Shown one piece after another: positions 1-6,078 of a stretch of DNA of 6,228 nucleotides (position 1 is its first letter; every line of letters starts with the position of its first letter). Both the position numbers and the translations under genes were made by a program. The stretch comes from JAQBDA01 sp041301185 (GTDB lineage: Bacteria > Chloroflexota > Anaerolineae > Anaerolineales > UBA4823): assembly GCA_041301185.1 (NCBI GenBank), contig JBFYSV010000152.1, forward strand, positions 1-6,228, read 5' to 3'. The notes under the pieces were generated by a model. It ran no database searches and was not told the origin of the DNA. It saw nothing but the letters and a program-made list of their open reading frames with translations.

Positions 1-1016
1 ACATCGTGCGGCTGGTCGCCGCCGAGATGGACGTGCCGCTGGGCATCCACGCCCACGACGACAGCGGCTGCGGGGTCGCCAACACCCTGGCGGCGGTGCG
101 CGCCGGGGCAGTCCACGTGCAGGGCACGGTCAACGGCTACGGCGAGCGGGTGGGCAACGCCAACCTGTGCACCATCATTCCCGATTTGCAGCTCAAGATG
201 GGCAAGCAGTGCGTCCCTGCCGAGAGCCTGGCCCAGCTCACCCGCCTATCGAGCTTCGTGGCCGAGGTCGCCAACCTGCCGGCAGACCGGTATCTGCCCT
301 TTGTGGGCGACAGCGCCTTCGCCCATAAGGGCGGCATCCACGTGGCGGCGGTGCTGAAGAACGAAGCGTCTTATCAGCATATCGAGCCGGAGCTGGTGGG
401 CAACCAGCGCCGCACGGTGGTCTCCGAGCTTTCCGGCAGGGGCAATGTGCTGGATAAATCCCGCCAGCTCGGGCTGGATGTCAGCTCGGAGCAGGCCCGC
501 GACGTGCTGGCGCAAATCAAGGCGCTGGAGGCGCAGGGTTTCACCTTCGAGAGCGCCGAGGGCTCGGTCAGCGTCCTGCTGCGCCGCCTGCAGCCCGATT
601 ACCAGCCGCCGTTCGAGTTGATCGATTTCGTGGTGGTGGTGGAGCACCGCCAGGGGCGCGGCATGCTGGCGGAGGCCACCGTCAAGGTGCGGGTGGGCGA
701 GCAGGTGATCCATACCGCCGCCGAGGGCAACGGTCCGGTCAGCGCCCTGGACGCCGCCCTGCGCAAGGCCCTGCTGGACGTGTACCCCGCCCTGGCGCAT
801 GTCCGCCTGGACGATTATAAAGTGCGCATCCTGGACAGCGATAACGGCACCGGGGCTGCCGTGCGGGTGCTGATCGACACCAAGAACGGCACCCGCCGCT
901 GGAGCACGGTAGGCGCCAGCACGAATATCATTGAAGCCAGCTGGCGGGCGATGGCAGACAGCCTGGAGTACGCCCTGCTCAATGGCTCCGAACCGAAACC
1001 CGCCCCGGAGAGGTGA
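1..1016 (+). CDS. cimA: (R)-citramalate synthase, LeuA-like; 5' end missing
   Basis: The 3' portion of a citramalate synthase gene that runs in from the left edge; the reading frame is set by the codon at 3-5 and 337 residues are visible. The enzyme condenses pyruvate with acetyl-CoA to citramalate, the first step of threonine-independent isoleucine synthesis in the cytoplasm. Seen: metal-binding HAHDD (visible residues 16-20) and GYGERVGN (45-52), giving His16, His18 and Asn52 as likely metal ligands of the HMGL-like TIM barrel; SAFAHKGGIHV (about 104-114); a SELSGRGN linker motif (about 140); and a C-terminal LeuA allosteric/dimerisation domain from about residue 195, ending in TVGASTNIIEASW. 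The SELSGR and NIIEASW motifs fit the LeuA-type CimA family (about 520-540 aa) better than true 2-isopropylmalate synthase, so roughly 190-200 residues lie outside. The C-terminal domain in this family usually mediates feedback inhibition by isoleucine. LeuA is the main alternative. It is the first visible gene of an operon with leuB, pheA and ilvE. Confidence 0.88.
   Translation, partial: IVRLVAAEMDVPLGIHAHDDSGCGVANTLAAVRAGAVHVQGTVNGYGERVGNANLCTIIPDLQLKMGKQCVPAESLAQLTRLSSFVAEVANLPADRYLPFVGDSAFAHKGGIHVAAVLKNEASYQHIEPELVGNQRRTVVSELSGRGNVLDKSRQLGLDVSSEQARDVLAQIKALEAQGFTFESAEGSVSVLLRRLQPDYQPPFELIDFVVVVEHRQGRGMLAEATVKVRVGEQVIHTAAEGNGPVSALDAALRKALLDVYPALAHVRLDDYKVRILDSDNGTGAAVRVLIDTKNGTRRWSTVGASTNIIEASWRAMADSLEYALLNGSEPKPAPER
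1007..1010 (+). promoter_or_regulatory. Ribosome binding site deciding the leuB start
   Basis: GGAG lies 8 nt before the ATG at 1019. An in-frame GTG at 1013 would be only 2 nt from it, too close to be efficient, so the ATG at 1019 is preferred. The site is inside the end of cimA, which favours translational coupling. Confidence 0.6.
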
Positions 1017-1018
1017 GC

Positions 1019-2119
1019 ATGCAAGCAGAGATTGTCCTACTGCCCGGGGATGGGATTGGTCCGGAAGTAATTGAGGCCGCGGTGGAGGTGCTGCGCTCCG
1101 TCGAGCGCACCTTCGGGCACCAGTTCCACCTGCAAGAGCACCTGCTCGGCGGGTGCGCCATCGATGCCTGCGGCACCGCCCTGCCGGACGACACCCTGGC
1201 AGCCTGCCAGGCGGCGGATGCCGTCCTGCTGGGGGCGGTCGGCGGGCCGCAGTGGGATGACCCCCAGGCGGCAGTCCGCCCGGAGCAGGGCCTGCTGGGG
1301 ATCCGCAAGGCGCTGGGCCTGTTCGCCAACCTGCGCCCGGTGCAGCCCGACCCTCACCTGCTGGACGCCTCGCCCATCCGCCCCGAGCTGCTGCGCGGCG
1401 TGGACCTGCTGGTGGTGCGCGAGCTGACCGGGGATGTGTATTTCGGCGAGCCGCGCCTGCGCCGGGTGGTGGATGGCGAGATCCAGGCGCTGGACACGAT
1501 GAGCTATACCGAGGGCGAGGTGCGCCGGGTGGCGCACGTGGCGTTCCGCCTGGCTGAGGAGCGAAGCGGCAAGCTTGCCTCGGTGGATAAAGCTAACGTG
1601 CTGGAAAGCTCGCGCCTGTGGCGCCAGGTGGTGATGGAGGTGAGCCGGGAGTACCCGCAGGTGGCGCTGGAGCACGTCCTGGTGGACGCGGCTGCCATGC
1701 GCCTGGTGCGCAGCCCGGCGTCCTTTGATGTCATCCTGACCTCCAACCTGTTCGGCGACATCCTGACCGACGAGGCCTCCGTACTGACCGGCTCGATGGG
1801 CAACCTGCCGTCCGCCTCGCTGGGCTCGGCTGCCAACCGCCTGGGCCAGCCGCGCGGCCTGTACGAGCCGATCCACGGCTCGGCGCCGGATATTGCCGGG
1901 CAGGGCATCGCCAACCCCATCGGCACCATCCTGAGCGCCGCCATGCTGCTGCGCCACTCGCTCGGCCTGGATTGCGAGGCCGCCGCGGTGGAGTGTGCCG
2001 TCCAGCGGGCGATTGCCGACGGCTGCCGCACGGCAGACCTGGGTGGGAGTCTGCCCACCCGCCAGATGGCGGCGGAGATCATCGACCGCCTGCCCGGCGA
2101 TATGTTCCTGGGGATGTAG
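1019..2119 (+). CDS. leuB: 3-isopropylmalate dehydrogenase
   Basis: Encodes a 366-residue NAD-dependent decarboxylating dehydrogenase of the isopropylmalate/isocitrate family, normal length for LeuB. It oxidises and decarboxylates 3-isopropylmalate in leucine synthesis. In organisms using the citramalate route the same enzyme converts 3-methylmalate to 2-oxobutyrate. Seen: N-terminal GDGIGPEV (residues 10-17); substrate-contacting arginines R96, R106 and R134 in the contexts GIRKALGLFANLRP and VVRELTGDVYFG; catalytic Tyr141 and Lys191 (SVDKANVLESS); metal-binding Asp222, Asp246 and Asp250 (VDAAAM, NLFGDILTD); and the coenzyme loop LYEPIHGSAPDIAGQGIANP near the C-terminus. Its ATG is 2 nt after the cimA stop. 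Sitting directly after cimA, it probably serves both isoleucine and leucine synthesis (inference). No leuC or leuD is in the window. Confidence 0.95.
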   Translation: MQAEIVLLPGDGIGPEVIEAAVEVLRSVERTFGHQFHLQEHLLGGCAIDACGTALPDDTLAACQAADAVLLGAVGGPQWDDPQAAVRPEQGLLGIRKALGLFANLRPVQPDPHLLDASPIRPELLRGVDLLVVRELTGDVYFGEPRLRRVVDGEIQALDTMSYTEGEVRRVAHVAFRLAEERSGKLASVDKANVLESSRLWRQVVMEVSREYPQVALEHVLVDAAAMRLVRSPASFDVILTSNLFGDILTDEASVLTGSMGNLPSASLGSAANRLGQPRGLYEPIHGSAPDIAGQGIANPIGTILSAAMLLRHSLGLDCEAAAVECAVQRAIADGCRTADLGGSLPTRQMAAEIIDRLPGDMFLGM

Positions 2120-2121
2120 CC

Positions 2122-2967
2122 ATGCGAGCTGCTTTTCAAGGCGTGCCTGGGGCGTACTCGCAGGCCGCGGCGGTCGAGCTGCTCGGCGCCGGGGTGGAGT
2201 GCCTGCCATGTGAATCGTTCGAGCAGGTGTTCGCCGCAGTCGAGCAAGGTTTTTGCGAGCGGGGCGTGCTGCCCATCGAGAACTCGCTGGCGGGCAGCAT
2301 CCACCGCAATTACGACCTGCTCTTGCAGCACGAGCTGTCGATTGTGGGCGAGTACAACCTGCGGGTCGAGCACTGCCTGATCGGGCTGCCCGGCGCCGGA
2401 CTGGCAGATATCCGGGGCGTGACCAGCCACCCCCAGGCGCTGGCCCAGTGCGACGGCTACCTGAGGAAGCTGGGCGTCGCCACCAGCCCCGCCTACGATA
2501 CCGCCGGCAGCGTCCGCATCATCCAGGAGAACGGCGACCCCACCCAGGCGGCGATTGCCTCCCGCCGGGCGGCGGAGCTGTACGGGATGTGCATCCTGGC
2601 GCAGGGCATCGAGGACAACCCCGCCAATTACACCCGTTTCCTGGCGGTTGCCCGGGAGGCTGCCGTGCCGGGCGGGGACGCCAAGACCTCGATTGTCTTC
2701 ACCCTGCGCAATATGCCCGGCGCTATGTTCAAGGCGTTGAGCGTGTTCGCCCTGCGGGATATTGACCTGACCAAGATCGAGTCGCGGCCCCTGGTCGGCA
2801 AGCCCGGCGACTACCTGTTTTACATTGATTTTGCCGGTTCGACCGGCGAGCAAAGCCCGGCCCGCGCCCTGGCGAATCTGGCTGAGTACGCCCTGACTCT
2901 GCGCGTGCTTGGCTCTTACCCGCGCCATCGCCTGAACCCCCTCAATCCCTGGAAGGAGAAGAATTGA
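2122..2967 (+). CDS. pheA: Prephenate dehydratase with ACT regulatory domain
   Basis: A monofunctional 281-residue prephenate dehydratase that converts prephenate to phenylpyruvate in phenylalanine synthesis. Seen: start motif FQGVPGAYSQ (residues 5-14); PIENS (51-55); SHPQALAQC (102-110); YDTAGS (125-130); AAIAS (143-147); and the essential TRF triad (171-173), together the two-lobed PDT catalytic domain. An ACT domain follows (about 188-265) with KTSIVF, PGAMFKAL at the position of the usual GALxxxL, and ESRP (220-223), the signature of phenylalanine-binding allosteric control. No chorismate mutase domain is fused. The ATG at 2122 is preferred: it is 2 nt after the leuB stop, has GGGG 8 nt upstream (2110-2113) and begins exactly at the family's N-terminal motif. 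The frame stays open further upstream, but only as a shadow of leuB. Placement between leuB and ilvE suggests co-expression with branched-chain enzymes. Confidence 0.95.
   Translation: MRAAFQGVPGAYSQAAAVELLGAGVECLPCESFEQVFAAVEQGFCERGVLPIENSLAGSIHRNYDLLLQHELSIVGEYNLRVEHCLIGLPGAGLADIRGVTSHPQALAQCDGYLRKLGVATSPAYDTAGSVRIIQENGDPTQAAIASRRAAELYGMCILAQGIEDNPANYTRFLAVAREAAVPGGDAKTSIVFTLRNMPGAMFKALSVFALRDIDLTKIESRPLVGKPGDYLFYIDFAGSTGEQSPARALANLAEYALTLRVLGSYPRHRLNPLNPWKEKN
2954..2958 (+). promoter_or_regulatory. Ribosome binding site deciding the ilvE start
   Basis: AGGAG lies 8 nt before the ATG at 2967, which overlaps the pheA stop (TGATG). Competing starts are TTG at 2964 (5 nt) and ATG at 2973 (14 nt); spacing favours 2967. 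It lies within the last pheA codons, consistent with coupling. Confidence 0.65.
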
Positions 2968-3947
2968 TGAGCATGCAATCCAAATATATCTGGATGAACG
3001 GCGAGCTGGTGGAATTCGAGAAAGCCACCATCCATTTTCTGACCCCCGCCCTGCACTACGGGGTGGGCGTGTTCGAGGGCATCCGCTGCTACGCCACCGG
3101 GCAAGGCCCGGCGATCTTCCGCCTGGGCGAGCACCTGTCCCGCATGGTCAACTCGGTCAAGATCCTGGGCTTCCGCAACTTCCCGTACACCGTCGCCGAC
3201 CTGGCGGAGGCGGTGCGCCTGACCGTCTCGGTCAACGGCTTCGAGGAGTGCTATATCCGCCCGCTGGTCTATCTGACCGAGGGTGGCTGGAACCTGACCG
3301 TGGACGCCGGCAAGCCGGCGGTGGGGATCGCCGTCTGGGAGTGGAAGAACTACCTGGGCGAAGAAGCCCTGGAGAAAGGCATCCGCGCCAATATCACCTC
3401 CTTCACCCGCCACCACCCCAACGTGATGATGACCAAAGCCAAGATCACCGGCAACTACGCCAACAGCGTGCTGGCTAAGACCGAATCGATGCGCTACGGT
3501 TTCGAGGAGGCCATCATGCTCGACCCTCAAGGCTACGTGGCGGAGTGCACCGGTGAGAATCTGTTCCTGGTGCGGGACGGGGCCATCTACACCCCGCCCA
3601 CTGCCCCGGTGCTGGAGGGCATCACCCGGGATACAATCAAAACCCTGGCGAACGAGCTGGGCTACCCGGTGCTGGAATCGCAGGTCTCGCGCGACCAGCT
3701 GTACATCGCCGACGAGGTCTTCGTGTGCGGCACCGCTGCTGAGTGCATCGCCCTGCGCGAGATCGACTTCCGCACCATCGGCGACGGCAAGATGGGCCCC
3801 GTGACGCATGCCGTGCAGCAGGCGTTCCAGGCTGCCATCCGGGGCAGGCATCCCCGCTCGGCGGAGTGGCTGGACTACGTCAACACGGCGGTGGCAGAGG
3901 CGGTGCCGGTGGAGGAGTCGGCTGACCTGGGCAGGTTTGCGGACTGA
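2967..3947 (+). CDS. ilvE: Branched-chain-amino-acid aminotransferase
   Basis: Encodes a 326-residue class IV (fold type IV) PLP aminotransferase, close to the usual 300-330 aa for bacterial BCATs. It transfers the amino group between glutamate and the 2-oxo acids of valine, leucine and isoleucine, the last step of all three pathways. Seen: HYGVGVFEGIRCY (residues 30-42); the RPLVYL strand (98-103); Lys159 in AKITGNYANS as the PLP Schiff-base lysine; the segment LDPQGYVAECTGENLF containing the cofactor-contacting glutamate; the EGITRDTI helix; and VCGTAAECIALREID with GPVTHAVQ near the C-terminus, typical of the phosphate-binding and gate region. D-amino-acid aminotransferase and aminodeoxychorismate lyase share the fold, but EGIRCY, the TAAE motif and the operon context favour IlvE. 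The start overlaps the pheA stop by 1 nt. BCATs can have side activity on aromatic 2-oxo acids, so a link to neighbouring pheA is possible but not shown here. Confidence 0.95.
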   Translation: MSMQSKYIWMNGELVEFEKATIHFLTPALHYGVGVFEGIRCYATGQGPAIFRLGEHLSRMVNSVKILGFRNFPYTVADLAEAVRLTVSVNGFEECYIRPLVYLTEGGWNLTVDAGKPAVGIAVWEWKNYLGEEALEKGIRANITSFTRHHPNVMMTKAKITGNYANSVLAKTESMRYGFEEAIMLDPQGYVAECTGENLFLVRDGAIYTPPTAPVLEGITRDTIKTLANELGYPVLESQVSRDQLYIADEVFVCGTAAECIALREIDFRTIGDGKMGPVTHAVQQAFQAAIRGRHPRSAEWLDYVNTAVAEAVPVEESADLGRFAD

Positions 3948-3973
3948 ACAGGCCAGCCCGGATGGGCTATAAT
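3945..3973 (+). promoter_or_regulatory. Sigma70-type promoter for thrC
   Basis: A perfect -10 hexamer TATAAT (3968-3973) lies exactly 17 bp downstream of TGAACA (3945-3950, 4 of 6 matches to TTGACA). The -35 overlaps the ilvE stop codon. Transcription would begin near 3980, giving a leader of about 56 nt for thrC. This would let thrC be controlled separately from the upstream operon, although read-through remains possible because no T-run terminator is visible between ilvE and thrC. Confidence 0.6.
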
Positions 3974-3978
3974 GTGGC

Positions 3979-4030
3979 CCAGATTATCTGGCCAGATTAT
4001 CTGGCCAGAGCATCTGACCAGGATACCCGT
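3979..4030 (+). repeat. Tandem 13-bp near-palindromic repeats in the thrC leader
   Basis: Two identical copies of CCAGATTATCTGG (3979-3991, 3992-4004) abut each other, followed in phase by CCAGAGCATCTGA (4005-4017, 10 of 13 matches) and a decayed CCAGGATACCCGT (4018-4030, 8 of 13). Each good unit is an inverted repeat, CCAGAT and ATCTGG around one T. The array starts at the predicted transcription start. As DNA it looks like tandem operators for a dimeric regulator. As RNA, copies 1 and 2 can pair with each other into a hairpin with one mismatch. No known regulator is recognised. Confidence 0.75.
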
Positions 4031-4035
4031 AGATT

Positions 4036-5076
4036 ATGACCTATTCCGGCGTTCTGAGGCGCTACGCCGCCCTGCTCGACCTGCCCGCCCACACCCGGGC
4101 GGTTTCCTTGCTGGAAGGGAATACGCCCCTCATTCCATTGCCGCGCCTGTCGCAAGAATTGGGCTGCGAGCTGCTGGTCAAGTACGAGGGGCTGAACCCG
4201 AGCGGCTCTTTCAAGGACCGCGGCATGACCGCCGCCATCAGCGAGGCCGCCGGGCGGGACGTGCAGACGGTGATCTGCGCCTCCACCGGCAACACCGCTG
4301 CATCGGCAGCGGCGTATGCCGCCCGGGCGGGGATGGCTGCGATCGTGCTCATCCCGCAGGGCAAGGTGGCGGCTGGCAAGCTGGCGGGGGCGGTTGCCTA
4401 CGGGGCGCGGGTCATCCAGGTGGACGGCTCGTTCGACGACGCCCTGGCGCTGGTGGTCGAGATCACCCAGCGCCTCCCGATCGCCCTGGTCAACTCGCTC
4501 AACCCCTACCGCCTGGAGGGTCAGAAGACAGCCGCCTTTGAGATTTGCGACACCCTGGGCGCTGCTCCCGATTGGCTGTGCCTGCCGGTGGGCAATGCCG
4601 GCAATATCACCTCCTACTGGATGGGCTTCTGCCAGTATCACGCCCTGAAAGGCAGCGGCTTGCCCCAGATTTTGGGGGTTCAGGCGGCTGGCGCCGCCCC
4701 GCTGGTACTGGGTCACCCGGTGGAGCACCCCGAGACGGTCGCCACCGCCATCCGCATCGGTCGCCCGGCGCGCGGCGAACAGGCCCTGGCAGCGGCCCAG
4801 GAGTCAGGCGGGCGGATCATCGCCCTCAGCGACGAGGCCATCCTGGCGGCCAAGCAGCGCCTGGCAGGCGAGGGAGTCTGGGTCGAGCCCGCCTCCGCCG
4901 CCGGGCTGGCGGGCTTGCTGGGCGAGGTGGAAGGCGGGCGGCTGGAGGTGAGCGGGCGGCGGGTGGTGCTGGTCTGCACCGGGCACGGCTTGAAAGACCC
5001 GGCGATCATCACCCGGGATATGCCCGCCCTGCAGGTCGTCCAGCCGCGGTTGGAGGCGTTGCTGGAGGTTTTATGA
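4036..5076 (+). CDS. thrC: Threonine synthase
   Basis: Encodes a 346-residue fold-type II PLP enzyme that converts O-phosphohomoserine to threonine; the length fits the short bacterial class (about 350 aa). Seen: EGNTPL (residues 27-32); the PLP lysine K60 in SGSFKDRG; STGNT (83-87); NSLNPYRLEGQKT (153-165), typical of threonine synthase; the phosphate-binding loop GNAGN (186-190); and VEPASAAGLAG followed by CTGHGLKD near the C-terminus. The EGQKT and TGHGLKDP motifs favour ThrC over threonine dehydratase or cysteine synthase. The start is fixed by an in-frame stop (TAG, 4030-4032) almost directly upstream. The ribosome site is weak: AGGA at 4020-4023 is 12 nt away. It lies behind its own predicted promoter and a 13-bp repeat array. 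Threonine feeds the IlvA isoleucine route, the alternative to the citramalate route encoded upstream. Confidence 0.94.
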   Translation: MTYSGVLRRYAALLDLPAHTRAVSLLEGNTPLIPLPRLSQELGCELLVKYEGLNPSGSFKDRGMTAAISEAAGRDVQTVICASTGNTAASAAAYAARAGMAAIVLIPQGKVAAGKLAGAVAYGARVIQVDGSFDDALALVVEITQRLPIALVNSLNPYRLEGQKTAAFEICDTLGAAPDWLCLPVGNAGNITSYWMGFCQYHALKGSGLPQILGVQAAGAAPLVLGHPVEHPETVATAIRIGRPARGEQALAAAQESGGRIIALSDEAILAAKQRLAGEGVWVEPASAAGLAGLLGEVEGGRLEVSGRRVVLVCTGHGLKDPAIITRDMPALQVVQPRLEALLEVL

Positions 5077-5102
5077 AAGGATTTCCCAAGGTCGAAGGGC
5101 AA

Positions 5103-5137
5103 TTCTCACCACAGAGACACAGAGAGCGCAGAGAAAA
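5103..5137. repeat. CAGAGA-type short interspersed repeat
   Basis: Three CAGAGA hexamers (5112-5117, 5120-5125, 5129-5134) in a purine-rich segment bounded by TTCTC (5103-5107) and GAGAA (5131-5135). The segment CACCACAGAGACACAGAG resembles, from memory, a widely dispersed bacterial intergenic repeat that yields spurious translations such as LCALCVSVV on one strand and HRERRE on the other. Its copy number in this genome cannot be judged from one copy. Confidence 0.5.
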
Positions 5138-5158
5138 CCTTCTATAAAAATATGTAGA

Positions 5159-5175
5159 GCGGGATAGAATCCCGC
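5159..5175. repeat. 7-bp perfect hairpin, GCGGGAT-AGA-ATCCCGC
   Basis: A perfect 7-bp stem (5159-5165 and 5169-5175) with a 3-nt loop. Read on the + strand it is followed by C-rich sequence, so it is not a classical terminator for thrC. Read on the - strand a TATTTTTATAG stretch follows about 6-9 nt later, so it could weakly terminate transcripts coming from the right. It may equally be part of a dispersed repeat unit. Confidence 0.5.
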
Positions 5176-5183
5176 CGCCCCCT

Positions 5184-5217
5184 CGCCCTGAGCGGAACAA
5201 AGTACAGTCGAAAGGCG
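5184..5217. repeat. Degenerate CCCTGAGCG...AGTCGAA repeat
   Basis: CGCC (5184-5187) and GGCG (5214-5217) enclose CCTGAGCGG and CAGTCGAAAGG. This resembles the intergenic repeat CCTGAGCGnAGTCGAAGG common in several environmental phyla (recognised from memory). A related partial copy, TGAGCCGCAGTCGAA, lies at 5242-5256. Confidence 0.4.
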
Positions 5218-5261
5218 CTTCCTGAACAGAGGCTCGTTCTGTGAGCCGCAGTCGAAGCGCC
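5214..5261. repeat. Two-part stem-loop between thrC and the hydrolase gene
   Basis: GGCGCTTC (5214-5221) is a perfect inverted match to GAAGCGCC (5254-5261). Inside it GGCTC (5231-5235) pairs with GAGCC (5243-5247). The structure lies downstream of the ends of both convergent genes. It could be a bidirectional transcript end, though neither side has a T-run. It could also be a dispersed repeat, or the remnant of an attC central stem. Confidence 0.5.
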
Positions 5262-5274
5262 AGCTGCTTGCCGT

Positions 5275-5286
5275 GTTAGGCCGCGC
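5275..5286. repeat. Left arm of 12-bp inverted repeat; GTTAGGC core site
   Basis: GTTAGGCCGCGC here is the exact reverse complement of 6067-6078. On the - strand the outer heptamer reads GCCTAAC (RYYYAAC, the inverse-core consensus of integron attC sites) and contains the TAA stop codon of the hydrolase gene. That stop-in-core arrangement is common in gene cassettes. No partner GTTRRRY is visible further along the - strand. Confidence 0.6.
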
Positions 5287-6022
5287 TTTTCTCTGATTCA
5301 AAGAAAGATGTCCACATGTGACCGGCAAGCAAGCGGACGTCAGGATGGGTAGAGGCCCAGGCCTGCAGGCGCGCAACGTGCGGCCCCAGCACCAAGCGAT
5401 TGAGCCATTGCGGGGTAAGGTCGAATTGGGCATTGGTTGGCAAGGCGTCGGCGCAGTGGAACAGCCACCCAGCCTGGTCCTGGATGGCGACCCCACAATG
5501 CCCGCGGGTATGTCCAAAGAGAGGCACCAGGTACATCTCTGGGGAGAACGGGAGGCAGATGGCTTCAAGCCCAAGCCACTCTGCATCAGTTTGGTCGTAG
5601 AGAACCCAGGCCGGGGTGTGGGCGAAATCCGACCGGTCATACGCCAGTTCGATCCACGTCCGAGGCTGTTGCATCGCTTCATACTCTCTGCGATGGACGT
5701 GGACTTGCGCGTGGGGGAAGTCTGGCAGGCCGCCTGCATGGTCAAAGTGGAGATGTGTCATCACGATATGCCGTACAGCATCGGGGGCATAGCCCAGGCG
5801 GGCGATTTGACGGACGGCGGCACTCTCAGGGTCGTTGTGAATACCAAAGTCAAGCTGGAAGAAGCGAACCAGGGGTGTTGGGTTGGAGAAATCGTGCAGG
5901 CCGAGGCCGGTATCGACGAGCACCAGCCCCTGATCGGTGTCCACAAGCAAGCAGGTTCCGCCAATGTGCCAGCGTGGAAACCAGGGAGACATCGGTGCGC
6001 AGTCAAGAATGCGAATGGCCAT
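5276..6022 (-). CDS. Metallo-beta-lactamase-fold hydrolase, substrate unknown
   Basis: Encodes a 248-residue MBL-fold metallohydrolase. Seen: an N-terminal strand pair with LLVDTDQGLVLVDTGLG (residues 25-41), the zinc motif HLHFDH (90-95: His90, His92, Asp94, His95), a third-site His171 in GHTRGH (170-175), a bridging Asp192 in HCADA, and a last ligand candidate His235 in LLAGHMW. All ligands of a dinuclear zinc site are therefore present and the enzyme is probably active. VRHIVMTHLHFDHAGGLPDF and VPLFGHTRGHCGVA resemble a common family of uncharacterised MBL hydrolases related to lactonases of the AiiA type. The substrate (lactone, thioester or other) cannot be inferred. There is no signal peptide, so it is probably cytoplasmic. 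The start ATG has GGAAAG 4 nt upstream (plus-strand 6027-6032), a weak site. It is convergent with thrC, less GC-rich than its neighbours, and bracketed by a 12-bp inverted repeat with cassette-like cores. Confidence 0.85.
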   Translation of the reverse strand: MAIRILDCAPMSPWFPRWHIGGTCLLVDTDQGLVLVDTGLGLHDFSNPTPLVRFFQLDFGIHNDPESAAVRQIARLGYAPDAVRHIVMTHLHFDHAGGLPDFPHAQVHVHRREYEAMQQPRTWIELAYDRSDFAHTPAWVLYDQTDAEWLGLEAICLPFSPEMYLVPLFGHTRGHCGVAIQDQAGWLFHCADALPTNAQFDLTPQWLNRLVLGPHVARLQAWASTHPDVRLLAGHMWTSFFESEKSAA

Positions 6023-6066
6023 GAGACTTTCCAGGCGAGCTACCCGCTTGTACTCCGGTGCGCTGC

Positions 6067-6078
6067 GCGCGGCCTAAC
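6067..6078. repeat. Right arm of 12-bp inverted repeat; GTTAGGC core on - strand
   Basis: GCGCGGCCTAAC, exact reverse complement of 5275-5286. On the - strand it starts with GTTAGGC, matching the GTTRRRY recombination core, and lies 49 nt upstream of the hydrolase start codon, a leader length typical of gene cassettes. No target-site duplication is visible outside the two arms. Confidence 0.6.

Noticed and set aside
1972..2121. 50-residue N-terminal extension of prephenate dehydratase
   Set aside because: It overlaps leuB in another frame, is Arg/Gly/Pro-rich, and the family N-terminal motif starts right at the ATG at 2122.
1037..2209. Long open frame of 390 codons on the - strand opposite leuB
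   Set aside because: It lies wholly antisense to leuB and the start of pheA, both with clear family motifs. It is rich in His, Gln, Arg and Ala, as expected of a mirror frame in GC-rich DNA, and has no recognisable domain.
1504..2928. Long open frame of 474 codons on the - strand opposite leuB and pheA
   Set aside because: It spans two real genes in the opposite direction, is low-complexity and has no family motif; it is an artefact of high GC.
3955..3968. AGCCC-GGAT-GGGCT as a terminator after ilvE
   Set aside because: Only 5 bp of stem, no T-run, and it overlaps the promoter spacer and -10 box.
5073..5147. Small 24-codon + strand gene after thrC
   Set aside because: Most of it is translated from a dispersed-type repeat and gives the spurious HRERRE pattern; kept only as a possible remnant.
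5107..5261. CRISPR array
   Set aside because: The repeats are short, unequal and not separated by unique spacers of constant length.
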